Notes: generated by a model from the letters alone, not told the origin. A DNA stretch of 64,000 nucleotides from Plotosus lineatus (GCA_024760905.1 CM045729.1:82759050-82823049); one strand, 5' to 3'; positions 1 through 13,600 are shown, counted from the stretch's first letter. Numbers and translations: made by a program.

Positions 1-636
1 ACAGGGAGCAGAGATAACGAAGGTGGAGGATTTTAAGTACTTAGGCTCAACAATCCAGAGCAATGGAGAGTGTGGAAAAGAGGTGAAGAAGCGTGTGCAG
101 GCAGGCTGGAATGGTTGGAGAAAAGTATCCGTGTGATGTGCGATAGGAGAGTGTCAGCAAGAATGAAGGGAAAAGTGTACAAGATGGTGGTGAGGCCAGC
201 GATGTTGTATGGCTTAGAAACAGTGGCGCTGAGGAAAAGGCAGGAGGCAGAGCTGGAGGTAGCGGAGATGAAAATGTTGAGGTTCTCCCTGGGAGTAACG
301 AGGATGGATAGGATCAGAAATGAGTATATCAGAGGGACAGCCCACGTAAGATGTTTTGGAGACAAAGTCAGAGAGGCTAAATTGAGATGGTTTGGACATG
401 TACAGAGGAGGGATAGTGAGTATATTGGCAGTAGGATGCTGAGGTTGGAACTACCAGGCAGAAGGCCTCGAGGAAGACCGAAGAAGAGATTTATGGACGT
501 GGTGAAGGAAGACATGAAGGTCGTTGGAGTCAGAAAAGAAGATGCGGAGGACAGGGTGAGGTGGAGGCGGATGATTTGCTGTGGCGACCCCTGAAGGGAG
601 CAGCCGAAAGTAAAAGAAGAAGAAGAAGACTGAATT
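1..636 (+). mobile_element. RTE-clade LINE, 3' end, copy A (cut by window start)
   Basis: The open frame 70-594 encodes the C-terminal part of an endonuclease/reverse-transcriptase polyprotein: [45 protein letters not shown] and [19 protein letters not shown], ending RMICCGDP-stop. An earlier start near position 30 is in another frame, so the copy carries a small frameshift. After the stop comes a short 3' region and an AAG-rich tail, typical of RTE elements. Same family as 13404-14008 and 23516-26645. Confidence 0.85.
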
Positions 637-725
637 AAATAACTCAAAAAAACTAAACTAAAAACAAAAGAGTTAAGCTTCCTTCTCTCTCTCTCTCTCG
701 CTCTCTTTCTCACTCTCTCTCTCTA

Positions 726-796
<71 letters not shown>

Positions 797-1110
797 GACG
801 GGATGTTTTATTTAAAGCGTAATTACAGAACCTGTTTGAAAGATCAGAGGTCCTCACTGTATTTCCGCTTTAAGGTCTCTTTCTGGTTCTGTGTCATCCC
901 TCCTAGCCAATGGGAGGCCAGCGGGGCGGGATGTTGAGAGACAGCCAATGAGAGAGCAATTCGTACATCGTGTGAAATTTTGATTGGCATGTTTGAATTT
1001 TGAATTTCTTTTCATAAGAGGGGGTTGTTTTCATATCCTGGGGACGAAACCATGTTTCGTAACCTGGGGATTTCGTACCCATGGGGTTTCGTAAGTAGGG
1101 GGCCGACTGT
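637..1110 (+). mobile_element. Tigger/pogo-like MITE, family B, 3' part with internal microsatellite
   Basis: The right end (GGTTTCGTAAGTAGGG to about 1110) and the CCAATGGGAGGCCAGCGGGG segment match the elements at 51662-52497 and 61340-62149. It contains a CT tract (about 682-722) and a CA tract (727-794) within the element body. Confidence 0.6.
682..794. repeat. (CT)n(CA)n compound microsatellite
   Basis: A CT-rich tract followed by about 34 CA units. Confidence 0.95.
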
Positions 1111-2424
1111 ATATGACGGAGGAACAGCGCAAGTGAGAACTGAACTACTTGGAAGGAAAATTAACATCATGAAGGGAGTGAGGAATGGTGACATTTTATT
1201 GCCAGTAATGTTCACAGTGGTACTCGAAGAAATATTCAGAAGAACAGAAGATGGAGCTGGTATAAACATCAATGGAGAAAAGCTAAACAATCTGAGATTT
1301 TCAGATGATATTATCCTGTTTGTGGAACGGGGCAGTGGTGGTCTAGTGGTATAGGGCGCTGGATCGCTGATCCAAAGGTTGGGGGTTCGAGTCCCACTCT
1401 CCACAAGGTTGTCACTGTCCCCCCCCAGTGCAGCTAACTGGGTTATCAAAGGCAGGCCATGTCTCTCACTGTCTATGGTGAGAGGCATGTAAAAGAACCA
1501 TTGCTGACTTTCGTAAAGAGTAGGCTGCAAAGCCGTCAGCGTGTTTCTGTCCCTTGCTAAAAGGGTTGTGACAGGAAGGGCAGGGCATCCGACGTAAAAA
1601 AACCTCTGCCAAATCAAACGTGCGAATCAGATGATTCGCTGTGGCGACTCCCAAGTAAATGGTAAAAAGCAGGGAAAAAGCTGAAAGGAAGACAGACAGA
1701 CATTATCCTGTTTGTGGAACCCGAGGAACAACTAGAAAGAGTGCTGCAGAACCTGAATCTGAAGGTAAGAAAGATGGAATGAAGATGAATAAAAAGAAAA
1801 CAAAAATTATGTGCAGCAAAGTAGCAAGAAAAATAAGAAATGGAATATCAATTGAGGGCGAACAAACTGAAGAGGTAGATGAATACAAGTACTTGGGAAG
1901 ATTGCTGACGAGCAGGTAACAAGATGGCCAGAGAACTCGAGGAAAGGACAACAGCAGGCTGGAAGAGATTTGGTCAGTACAACATTTTTGTAAAAGACAG
2001 AAAGATGCCCATTTGCCCATTTCACGGATATTGAGACATGGGCACTAACAAATCACCAGAAAGAGAAATTAGAGGTAGCTCAAAGAAACGTGGAAAGAGT
2101 AATGCTTGGAGTTATGAGGACAGAGAAAATCAGGAACAGAAAAATTAGAGCACGCACAAAGGTGAAAGACATCATTGAAAAGGTCGTAGAGGCGAAAGGC
2201 CAGTGGGCTGGACATCTAGCCTGAATGAGCACTGATAATAGAGTGGACACTGAGAGATAAGAAGAGAAGGAGAGGCAGACCAAAGTGAAGCTAGAGAGAC
2301 GAAATCGAGCACAGAGCCAGAAGTAGATGGATGCAGTTGGCCCAAGATCGCTGAAATTGGAAATGCATGTGGCGGCCATCCGCCAGCAGTGGCGCGACAG
2401 GCTTTGAGGAAAAAAAAAAAATAG
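1111..2424 (+). mobile_element. Degenerate LINE reverse-transcriptase relic, second family, split by a SINE
   Basis: Before the SINE the frame reads RFSDDIILFVE, the F-x-D-D catalytic box of a reverse transcriptase. After the SINE it continues PEEQLERVLQNL, KMNKKKTKIMCSKVARK and EVDEYKYLGRLLTS, then decays with stops and frameshifts (KRRRGRP-like remnant near 2260). It ends in an A-rich tract near 2410. The family differs from RTE copies A-C. No intact frame remains. Confidence 0.75.
1329..1701 (+). mobile_element. tRNA-derived SINE, type 1 tail (RTE-like), with perfect target duplication
   Basis: Reference copy for the 'GGCAGTGG' SINE here. It has an RNA polymerase III A box TGGTCTAGTGG (1339-1349) and B box GGTTCGAGTCC (1384-1394). 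A conserved core follows (CAGCTAACTGGGTTATCAAA, then TGTCTCTCACTGTCTATGGT). The tail contains GGGCATCCGACGTAAAA and GATTCGCTGTGGCGACTCCC. It is flanked by the 19-bp duplication ATTATCCTGTTTGTGGAAC at 1310-1328 and 1702-1720, inside the LINE relic. Confidence 0.9.
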
Positions 2425-2657
2425 GGGGCATCACAGAAAATATTTGCGAGGCACGGCATAAGGCATTATGGCAAGATCAAAATCATAAGGCAAGAGCGTG
2501 GAACAATACTCGGCTAATCGGCCCGGAAAAAACATTTCCCCAGCAGAGCTCGTAAGTCAAAATTTTGCTGTTTGGATAGGGCAGAATTTTGGTGGATTGA
2601 AGCTCGTATCATGGGAAATTCATTATAAAAAAACACTCGTAAGTCAGTGGACCACTG
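2425..2657 (+). mobile_element. Tigger/pogo-like MITE, family A, right-end fragment
   Basis: CGGCTAATCGGCCCGGAAAA, then CCCCAGCAGAGCTCGTAAGT, ending in GTGGACCACTG before TA. The same sequence forms the right end of the element at 29042-30032 and, inverted, the start of 53402-54160. Confidence 0.7.
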
Positions 2658-2789
2658 TACCTTCTTTCATACCCTTTTCCTGTCTTATTTTTATTCTAGT
2701 CATTTTTAATCTTAAAATTATTATTTTTAATTATTTATGTACTTTCATGGTATCTTGATGTATTCTCTAATCCATATTAGAAAATTGTG

Positions 2790-2791
<2 letters not shown>

Positions 2792-2828
<37 letters not shown>
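2792..2828. repeat. (CA)n microsatellite
   Basis: About 18 CA units just left of the hAT-like element. Confidence 0.95.
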
Positions 2829-2830
<2 letters not shown>

Positions 2831-3905
2831 AAGGGTCACCAACCTTTTTGAAACTACTACACCAAACTTTTTGAGAGCTAATTCTTGGGTACCAATTAAT
2901 GCGAAGGGCTACCAGGTCAATACACACTTGTGACATAACAAATTTGCTCAATTTACCTTTAATTATATGTTATTATTAATAATTAATGATATTTATCTAT
3001 GTCAGGGGTCGGGAACCCTTTTGACTAAGAGAGCCAAAAACCCCCCAAATAAATAAAATCTAATCCTCTGGGAGCCAAATATATTTTTAATACTGAGACC
3101 AACAATTTGAGAGTATAATAAGACTGAATTTATTTTAAACAACATTGTTATAACAAAGTTATTTATTGATAAGAAAATTAATTCTTACTATCAATGCGAG
3201 TTCTGGTGCTGCATGGTTTTGCTGATGGCTTTGTTGTCTGGTTGATACGTGCTGAGGTTCAGCTTCATGCAGGCGTTTAGGCTTCCATCTATTACACGTG
3301 ACCGCAGGTTGTTGTTGATGCTTTTCAGGTGTGAGAACTCCGCTCGTGTGCGCGTGTGAAGCCAAACATGGTCAATACGGCACAACTCACATGCTGCAGT
3401 GTTTATATTACAGGAAGCGCATCCCAAGGCAATCAGCTAGTCTGTGGGTTGAAATTTTTTCATTCTGTCCATTTGTGTTTTGCTTGCCAGCTCTGCTTGG
3501 CTTCTTGCACATGAGCTGATCAAAACGAGGGAAATTTACCTCTTTACCTAAAACAACTCTTGCAGGCTGTTGCGTATAATCCAATAACATTAGTTTCAAG
3601 GTATCTGCCCCACCCACACACTGGAGTACAGAAAGGATTGGCTCTCCGCTGCGCACCACAGCGACAAGTGGCATTGAAAATAGATGTATAGATTGAAATG
3701 TGTGAGATTTATTTATGTTTTTGTTTTATTTGATGTTTTTTTTTTCTGTATTTTTATTTAAAGGACAGCGAAATTATGTATTGGTTATTCTGTTAAGAAA
3801 GGCCACCTGATTTATCTGAGAGCCAGATGTAGTCAACAAAAGAGCCACGTCTCATGTTGTCCTTATGGGTGACCTGGTGCCCGTGGGCACCATGTTGGTG
3901 ACCCC
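2829..3905 (+). mobile_element. Non-autonomous hAT-like element A carrying nested element B
   Basis: The left end AAGGGTCACCAACCTTTTTG and right end CATGTTGGTGACCCCT are inverted copies. Interior TACACACTTGTGACATAAC and GATATTTATCTATG match a hAT-N family that I recall is common in fish. It is interrupted from 3003 by element B, which starts CAGGGGTCGGGAACCC. No transposase is encoded; small frames here are chance. Confidence 0.7.
3003..3860 (+). mobile_element. Non-autonomous hAT-like element B nested in A
   Basis: Starts CAGGGGTCGGGAACCCTTTT and GACTAAGAGAGCCAAAAA. The body (GCTGATGGCTTTGTTGTCTG, GGACAGCGAAATTATGTAT, AAGAAAGGCCACCTG) matches the copy at 31638-32261. The right boundary is approximate because the terminal repeat is not clear here. 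Confidence 0.65.
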
Positions 3906-4292
3906 TACTGTAGGATTTACTTCCACATTTTATTTACCTTTCTGTGTAAATTGTACATTATTTTTTGCTTTAAAACGTGTTTTTAAATCTTTGTGTATAA
4001 TCTCATTCAGATAATAACACCTGAAAAAAATATGATCAGGCGTTAAACGTATGTAAATTTTCAATAAGGAAACAGACAAATATTTAAAAAAACATTTAAC
4101 CCTGACTTCAGGTTCATAAAAAAGAGAGAGTGAAAAGGAAACATAAACCATAATCTCAGAGAGAGAGATCCAGCTCTGAATTTGAGAATGTTTGATAGAT
4201 TTTTGTGGGTTTTTTATTAATATATAAATATAAAATTTTATTAATATAATCTGGATCAATGCCCCAAACCCTGACATGAATATCCCTCCCAG
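3906..4292. other. mxra5 intron, no recognised element
   Basis: AT-rich sequence leading to the mxra5 acceptor at 4291-4292. The minus-strand open frame 3930-4475 overlaps the mxra5 exon and shows no domain; I read it as chance. Confidence 0.6.
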
Positions 4293-4683
4293 GTCCTGAA
4301 AATGAGCTACAATAAGGTCAAAGTGATCACAGGTCTCACGTTGTCTGGTCTTACATGCCTTGTGAGGTTGCACCTGGACAAAAACTGGATCGAACTCATC
4401 CATCCGGACGCCTTCAGAGGGATGACATCGCTTCGTCTGCTTCATCTCGAAGGGAACCGTCTGCAGAAACTCCATCCTTCTACCTTCAGCACATTTTCAT
4501 TGTTAAATCACTTCCCAGTGTCTACAATCAAACACCTGTATCTGGCGGACAATTATCTGACATCCCTGCCGAGAGAAATGCTGAGTCACATGACTCATTT
4601 AGAAAACCTTTCTCTGCACGGAAACCCCTGGACCTGTGACTGTCGGATGAACTGGCTCCGAAAATGGACCACGCACCATGCAG
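4293..4683 (+). CDS. mxra5: mxra5 exon: terminal leucine-rich repeats and LRR cap
   Basis: The exon follows an acceptor ending CCTCCCAG and ends before the donor GTGAAG. It encodes about 130 residues: LRR units ([63 protein letters not shown]) followed by the start of the cysteine cap, NPWTCDC. It begins in phase 0, so an upstream exon must supply the signal peptide, the N-terminal cysteine cap and the first LRRs. Reading past the donor gives a stop after a few codons, and the donor joins in frame to the exon at 5837 ([10 protein letters not shown]), which completes the cysteine cap. Confidence 0.93.
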
Positions 4684-7600
4684 GTGAAGTGTTAAAGATA
4701 TAAAGTACAAACTGATAACGACCTGCAACACACTCTACAGCCGAAACATGCCAATGTGAGCGTGTTATATAAAATGCTCTTGTAATGTACCTCTCATTGG
4801 CAAGCAGAGGTTTCTGATGACTCATCCTGTACTAATCATCTGATTATTCAATACAATGCTTTACACAGCATATATGTCCCATCTCCAGGGGCATGGGTGT
4901 GTGTGGCTCTCCAAACAGTAGCAGCTTGTTGGCAGGAAATACGGCTCATCTGTGATTTGCCATAAGCCTAGCGGTCACTCTGACTTCCTGTTTCAATATT
5001 CATTCATTCATTCATTTTCTCAACCGCTTAATCCTAATTAGGGTCGAGGGGAGGCTGAAGCCCATCTCGGAGAACTCTGGGTGAGGGCAGAGCACCCCCT
5101 GTACGGTTCACAAGGCCATCGTAGGGCAGAAACATGCTGACGGCTGTGCAGTTTATCTTGACGAAAGTCAGCAATGGTTCTTTTACATGAACCTCTCACC
5201 ATAGACAGTGAGCAACATGTCCGGCCTTTGATAACTCAGTTAGTGCACTGGGGGGAGGGGGGCAGTGACAACTTGATGACAATAAAGCTTGAACCCCCAA
5301 CCTTGGGATCAGTGATCCACCCCCTTCCCCCCATTCTCACCACTGCCCATTGTTCCAACATATGGAATAAAATGTATCGGCATGCTTTTAAATTAGACCC
5401 GGCCTTGGTTTGGTATAGACATATACATTCAGCTGTGTAGTGGCTAGCGCATCTGACTCACAGCAAAGAGGTCCTGAGTTCAAGTCTCATGCCTGGTGAG
5501 AGAGTTTCTGTGTGGAGCTTGCATGTTCTCCCCATGCTTATGTGTGTTTCCTTTCGGTTTTCCAGTTTCCTCCCACAGTCCAAAGACATGCACATTAGTA
5601 TAGTTTTCTAGTCTTTGCTGTTTCAAATCACCCCTGCATGAGTGTGAGTGGTTGTTTGTTTTTGTTGGCCCTCTGATGAACTGGTAAACTGTTCATGGTG
5701 TACAGTGCTTTTTGCTAGTTAACATTGTCCCATGCTTTCCCGTGACATGGAACAGGATAATGGATAATGGAAAGATACTTCTCATTATTGTTTATTAACA
5801 AAATTCAGTAAATTTTATTGTACATGTGTCTTCCAGGTATAATAAAATGCAAAAAGGACAAAGTGCATGCCAAAGATCAGATATGTCCAACTTGCACCTC
5901 GCCACGGCATCTGAGTGGAAAACAAATTTCTGAACCTATGAATTTCCAATGCACAGCACCAATCATTAATAGCTCTCCAGGGAAGGACATTTCTCATGAA
6001 GAAGGCTTCACTGAGCGACTTACTCTCAAAGATTTGAAGCAACCCTTTGGAAACATCACATTGAACCTGTCAGATGAACATGGAAGCACAGCAGACTTGA
6101 CCTGCCAGGTCATAAAACCGAGGGACTCCACAGAAATCAAGTGGAATTATACTGAGTCTTTGCAGATCAATGCTAACATGACTCTCGTTTTGGACCTTGA
6201 TTGCCCAATGGACAGGGAGAAGTATGCGAGCCTATGGCGTCTGCTTGCGTACTACAGTGAGGTTGCTTTGCATCTGCGCAGGGAGATTATGTTAAGTAAA
6301 AATCCTGAATTAAGATACAGATACAGACAGGATGTTGTGACAAATGAATACTATTACACCGGAGTCCGAGCAAACATTTTGTCCCATCCATCTTGGCTCA
6401 TGCAATCTTATGTGAATATACAACTCAACAGGCCAGATTCCACATCCAAGTCGGTAAAGCTTATTTTTATTACTCAGATGTCTTTCACCACAGATAGTGA
6501 GCAGACAAGGTGGCAGAAAAGATCCTGGGTAATGATCAAAGACAATACAACACAGACAATATTTAGTTCGGTCGTAAACAGTGTAGTTGAGATGGACTGC
6601 AGTGTGTGGAGTTCTGGGAGCCCAAACATTCAGTGGATGTTGCCCAATGGCTCGAAACTTACATCATATTTTAGTCACTCGAACAACCGCCTATCTGTTT
6701 CTCCTACTGGTAAACTTCTCATCAAAGCAGTGGATCATTCAGACTCTGGTGTGTATTACTGTATCGCTGAATTTCTAGGAGATGTAGATCTTCTTCCTTT
6801 TCGCTTATTAGTAGTTGAGTCCTCCAGACCCCCGACAAGTGATGAAGTCAAGATTTCTTTTGAAAAATTTGTCGGGGAATCTGTTTATCTGCCGTGCAAT
6901 ACATCTGCTTCACCAGATGCCGATGTAAGCTGGATTTTTCCAGATGGCAGGGTCATTAACGCCAAAGCAAACCTGTCTAGAGCTTTTCTCTTCTCCAATG
7001 GAACTCTTTTCATTCATCAGTCCAGACCTGAAGATAATGGGAATTACAAATGTGTGGCTCTGAATCAACATGGTTGGGACACGCTTTCTATAAAATTCAC
7101 TGTTATGATACAACAAGGAACACAACCTCTTAGACGGTATCCCATGAGACCGCTGTCTGCAGCAGGTGTGGCTACAAAGGTCACAGCAGTTTTTGAGGAT
7201 ATAGATGAGTCATCCGGTGATGAAACCAGCCAGAAGAAAATGCCATTACATAGAGGTTTCATGAGCAAAAAGAGGGGATCACACACAAGGCCACAACCCT
7301 ATCCAGCTAGAAACTTGCAGAGACAATTTCCAAGCTACAGAAAGCCTATTAAGAAAGGATTGAATGGCGAACTCGGAAAGGACACTCTTGGGAAAAGAAA
7401 GAAATTTAATAAATCTAACATCAAAATAGACCCCCACAGATGGGCTGACCTTTGGGCAAAAATCCGTGGGAAAACCGGTTTTTATACCACAAAGCCTAGC
7501 TCTTACTCAAGCACAACCATAGAAAGGGTTCACACTGTTGATCCAGAATCTCGTAATAATATTGAGGGATCTTCTTCAGATGATGCAAGCCCAATAAGCG

Positions 7601-10600
7601 AAGAGCAAAACTCCATTATCATGTCTCGGACTCATGATATTCAATCAGTCACAGCTCCTTTACATGTTGAATACAAGTTGTACCAAATAACACCTTCAGA
7701 GTCAAGCACTAAGTCAAATCAAGTGACACGGAGTGCTGCGAAAACCACAGCTGTACCTAATTATCTTACCACTGAGATAAATATCTTTGAGGGAGACCAT
7801 GTAAATACCTTAACTGCCGGGGTTTCACCCAGAGAAGAAACACCATGCAACCAATTGGAAAATAACCCAGCTGCTCCCAATTCTAAGTTAAAGAATGAGC
7901 TTGGCATCTCGGTAAAGTCTGCTGATGGCAGAGAATTGCACACAACGAGTGAAAAAGACAGTACACAATGGATGATTAGCCCCTCAACACTGACAACCAA
8001 TGCCATTTCAGGTGGCCTTACAAACCAAAGAGTTCCCTCTAGGTCATATTCCAGGATCCCTTGGAAGTCCAGGAGGCGATTTGGGAATAGGAGACGAATA
8101 AACCGACTCAGACCAAGACCATCCATGCATTTTATCACTACCAGGCCATGGTTATTTGCAGCACCCAAGGGCACCAGAACACATGATCCATTACTCACTG
8201 CATCCACAGCCGCCACCTCAACAACAGAGACACCAGCCTATTCCTCCACTATATCCATGACTCCATCCCTAAACCTGAAAGAGCAAAGCAGTGTTTCACT
8301 GTTAGCAGGCAAAATTTATCCACCTGCCCACAAGTTGGTGCCAAGTGAATTATCCACAGTTCAGAAGACTGAACTAACTCCAAATGTTCTGCAATATGGT
8401 TTACACCATACAGTACACATTACACCTCCAGCAGTGACTGTGACCACATCTCCAAGCAAAGCAAATGAATATCCATCTAAAGAGGGTCTGAAAAATGTGC
8501 AGAAGATCATGATAGAGACTGAGATGAATTACCACACTGTTTCTACTCTTCAGCCAGAGACAAAACTTGAAACTCTTGCAGCTACTGATGGTGTGTTTAA
8601 AACCCAAATTCCAGCACTAAACACATCTCAGAAGTCAGTAAGTAAGAATAACCGAACGCAGACCAATCCTCACATATCTGATTCACACCCAGAGGAAAGT
8701 TTGGAAATCAATGTCGTGCAGAAATCTGTCAAGCCTGCAGCTGCTACATCTTCACCAAAACTCAATCAAACTGGGTTTGTAACCACTGCTCTTCCTACAG
8801 CCACACATGAACACAGTGTTGTTCTTTCCATTACGACTTTAGGCCCACAGGTGGGAGATGGAGAATTGCTGGTGTTTGACATGAACAAACCCTCAACAGC
8901 ATCTTCACTGACGCCATCAAATACTAAATCCACAACAGTAGCAGCAGCAGCAACAACAACAAAAACAACAACAGCAACAACAACAACAACAACAACAACA
9001 GCAACAACCAAGACACCTTCAATAAAACCCACAGAGGCTGGTTTCCACACTCCAGTTCTAAATACCAATTTTCAAGATAAATCTTTTTCAAAACCCAATG
9101 TCCTTATAGTAGATAACAGAATTCCATCTTACTCAAGAAACCCTTCAACCATTCACATTCCTGATAGGACTAACAGAAAACCCCTGAATGCCCCCAACCA
9201 CAGACCCCCATTCATCATCTACCAAACATCTGAAATCAATTCATCTGTGGATGTCAAAGCAGGCTTGGTTGGGACAATCAGATTAAGCATGCCACCAAAA
9301 TCTTATCCAACCATGAATGCAGACACAACACCAACAGGTGTAATGTCTATAAACCAGCACCTTGGCAAGATTCCGCCTCTTCCTGAGTTACTGAATGTGC
9401 CTGTAGTTAGAACAAGGCCCAGAATCACCACTGCTAATCTCACCACAGTCACTGTGAATGCTGAAACAGATGTGCAGTTTCCGTGCAATTCTGTGGGGGA
9501 ACCTAAACCATTTCTTACCTGGACCAAACTCTCTACAGGTACAAATAAACACCATGACACATAATGTCTTTATCTTCAAAAAGAAATGTGAGTAAATACA
9601 TTGATTAATATTCAAAATTGTTGACTTGGGTTTGTTTATTTGTTTTTTAAATGCCCACCTGGTTCATTGTAATATGAGCATTATGAGCCCAGGCTGGAGC
9701 CAAGCCATGGAGACTTGCTTCTGTGTAAAATGCAGAAGACATTTTTATTCTCTGTTGGCCCATATCATGTACTAAAAAAACATGTGTGCACCTTCTGTTT
9801 CTTTTGGGTCTCATGGAGGGAATCCTCGCAAGACTTGTTTAGGACAGTTATTTACTGATATACATGTAGGGCAGTTGTGGCCTGGTGGTAAAAGGTGCTG
9901 GATCGCTGATCCTAAGGTTGGGAGTTCGAGTCCCACTCTCCACAAAGTTGTCACTGTCCCACCCCAGTGCAGCTAACTGGGTTATCAAAGGCCGGCCATG
10001 TCTCTCACTGTCTATGGTGAGAGGTTCATGTAAAAGAACCATTGCTGACTTTCTTAAAAAGAAGGCTGCACAGCCGTCAGCGTGTTTCTGTCCCTTGCTA
10101 AAGGGCTGTGTCAGGAAGGGCATCTGATGTAAAAACCTATGACAAATCAAACATGCAAATCATAGATTTGCTGCAATGACCCCTGAGAAAAAGGGAACAG
10201 CTGAAAAGAAAAGAAGATTTACTGATACATGTGTAGTGTTTCAAAGAAACTGTAATGACTTCTACAGATTACTTCCATTTCAACAGATATCTTTCAAGTT
10301 TCTCTATCTTTATATTTCTGTTTTCTTAGGTGCTATCATATCAGAAAATAGCAGAATTCAGCGATTTGGGGTTCAGCCCAGTGGAACCTTGGTAATCCAT
10401 AATGTTCACCTCCAAGATCATGGTCAATATGTCTGCACTGTTCGATCTCAATATGGTATTGATTGGATAGTGGTTACCTTGAGGGTTCTGGCCCTAAAGC
10501 CAAATATTCGGAGTCCATGGCAGCATGACGTGACTGTGTATTTAGGAGACCGGGCCAACCTTCGGTGTCAAGCACAAGGTCTTCCCCGTCCCCAGATAAG

Positions 10601-13600
10601 TTGGGTGCTTCCGAATCAGACAGTGATGCAATCAATCAGCATTAGAGAACATAGGTTAATGCTTTTAAGCAATGGGACACTTCATGTGAAGCAGACTACC
10701 TATTCAGACAGTGGGATCTACAAGTGCATTGCCAGCAATGTGGCCGGGTCTGCGACAATACCGATTCGGCTCCACGTTACTGCACTTCCACCCATAATCC
10801 TGCAACAGCAACAACAAAACCATACCATTTCCGAGGGTCAGACCATGTATATACACTGCAGCGCAAAAGGAGCCCCATATCCATTGATATGGTGGGTTAC
10901 TTTCAGCGGTATGCAAATCCGCCCTTCCCAGTTCATCAATGGAAATGTGTTCGTCTTCCCCAATGGGACGCTTTACATTCGCAACCTGACAGAAAAAGAC
11001 TCCGGTGTCTATGAGTGTGTTGCTATGAATGTTGTGGGTATAGCTAAGAGAAGAGTAACTGTGTTGGTGAGACAGACTTCATCTACAGCCAAAATTACTT
11101 TCACATCACCTGTACGGACTGACGTCAGTTACGGTGGATATCTGAGGTTAGACTGCAGCGCTTCAGGAAGCCCTGAACCAAAAATCATCTGGAAAACTCC
11201 AGCAAAAAAGCTCATCGATGCACATTTCAGGTATGTCAAGTGCTGGGCATCAATTTGGTTAAATATTCAGTGACCATGCAGCTGCATGATATATTTCACT
11301 GGGACTTTCTCAAGTCTGCCAATTAAGTACAGTATTATACAATTATGTGAGAAATCTGATTGGCTCATCCCAATCCTGTGGCATGTGTGGTCCATACTTT
11401 CTGCAGATCTCTGATCACAACTTAACTTTCAACCTTTATTAGTTTCATATTTCATCACCATCTGGTTATAGGTATATAGAGTATTATATTTTTATACCTA
11501 TTTTTGCCAAAGGTGGGAGGCGTTGAAGGTATAGACATTGAATCCATCCACCCATAATATGATTTGTTAGTGCCGTAACTTTGGAAGGAAATGAAATAGG
11601 ATCACCAAATTTGGTGTGTTGGTCACTCTCAGGATCATATACAGTAGTCCCTTGATTATTCAGGGTTTTGCACAAGTATGCTGTACAATGTTTATATATT
11701 TTAATAATAAATATCACAGCACAAAATTAAAAACTTTTTCTTAATCATTACTACATTTTACTACATTAATGCCATATTAATGAGTAAGACTGTCTACAGA
11801 ATGTGTTTATGAAGCATATTTTAGCGCATGCAATAGATACATAGTATTTTACTTCTGGTTGATCATTCGCACATGTAATATGATACTTCTGGGTACAGAA
11901 CTCACGGATTATGTTAATTCGCGGGACGGGACGGAACCGAACCCCCACAAATATCGAGCGCCTACTGTATGGTGAAATTGTACGTTGGTCATCGTGACTT
12001 TCTTTCAAGGTCATAGGGTCACTTTTTATATAATGGAGCTTTGGATAACTAATTAATAAACTCCACAGTTCTTCAGGAAGTTGGTTCCCCACCTCCCCCA
12101 GAAACACTGATTTTGAGTGTATGCTTCATGGCCTGTTTGGCATTCACTGTGTTGCCTGAATGTGAAGCTTTGTGTCATCGTGCATCGTTGTCATCTGTCA
12201 CTGTCATTGTTGTCCTTCATCATTGTCCACTTCTAATCTACAACTGCTCATCAACAGGTCAGCTTATCAAACAGAATTTTTTTCCATCATGTGCACCTCC
12301 AGTTTTAGTTCTGTGTAAAATCAAGTGTTGTCCTTTTCAGTAGCAAAACAAGGGTTTTGTCATTGCTCCACAAGGAACATGACTTCATTAATCCTGCAAC
12401 TTTTGCAGAAATTTTTATTTTTATTTTATTTTTTTAATAGCCATCTTTAAAGTAAGGGTAACATGGTGCTGTTAAGCTTAACAATTCTGCCTCTCAGCAA
12501 GAAGGTCTTGGGTTCAAGCCCTGGGCTCGGAGAAGGCATGTCCAGTTTGCATGTGTGCTTGTGTGGATGTCCTCTGGGTACCACGGTTTTCTCCCACATG
12601 TTCATTTGATTAATTAGCTGTTTCAAATTGCCTCTAAGTGTGCGTGTGAATGGTTGCATGTATGTTGGATTGGCGAGTTGTCCGGGACGTGAGATTAGCT
12701 CCAGTCTCCCTGCGACCCTAATAGGGTTAAGCAGCTTTAAAAATATATGAAGGAATCTTCAGTGTACAGAATTGAATTATGAGATATAATGGTGGTGATA
12801 CTATATTTTACATCAGGGTATTGTAGTCCACAGCTTCCAGAAGGTTTTTCTGGTGAATGAAAAAGTGAACGTGTACGGGAGCTGTTGTAGAAGAAGAATT
12901 TACTTGTAGATTAACGGGCTGTCTTTACATGTTCCAGATGTGATGAGCAGATTTTGGACCGCAGTGCACCATCTGTTACCGATTACAAAGCAAACGCCTC
13001 CATCTTTGCTTAAGACAGCTGACTAAGTAGTCTAGTTCAAGCTCATAATTCCGGAGTTATGGGTGGATTTACCCAGAGTGCATGAGTTCATCCACCTTTC
13101 AGTGAATAGACCAAAGTTTAAACATGTATCGGTCATCAATCCTGAGATTGTGAATATGAATGTTCCATCCAGATGTTTCTGTAGATGAGCCCTTACTCAT
13201 TTTTTCAGGGCTCTTTCATTCCTTCAGCCTTCCTCTGAACCAGAACAGTAAATCTAATGCTACTCTCAGTCTGAAGCATGACATACCTTTTACTGCCCCT
13301 GCAGCATACGCAGTATTCTTCAGATTCATTTTCCCATGATTCCGCTAATGTGCATGTGCTGTCATGAATGAAGGATTATTTATTGAACTTGAGGTGACGG
13401 GTATAGGTGGAGGATTTTAAGTACTTAGGCTCAACAGTCCAGAGCAATGGAGAGTGTGGAAAAGAGGTGAACAAGCATGTGCAGGCAGGCTGGAATGGTT
13501 GGAGAAAAGTGTCCGGTGTGATGTGCGATAAGAGAGTGTCAGCAAGAATGAAAGGAAAAGTTTACAAGACGGTGGTGAGGCCAGCGATGTTGTATGGTTT

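Noticed and set aside
1331..1402. tRNA gene (A and B boxes present)
   Set aside because: The same head occurs in many dispersed copies with a shared non-tRNA body and tails and with target duplications, so it is a SINE head. I could not fold a full cloverleaf with confidence.
3930..4475. 181-codon minus-strand open frame
   Set aside because: Overlaps the mxra5 LRR exon in antisense and AT-rich intron; no domain or family pattern.
10176..10329. Upstream extension of the mxra5 exon reading frame
   Set aside because: It runs through the SINE tail and intron; the acceptor at 10328-10329 and family alignment fix the exon start.
12113..12343. Small plus-strand open frame in the mxra5 intron as an extra exon
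   Set aside because: The exons on either side already join in phase within Ig6, and the frame has no Ig or LRR pattern.
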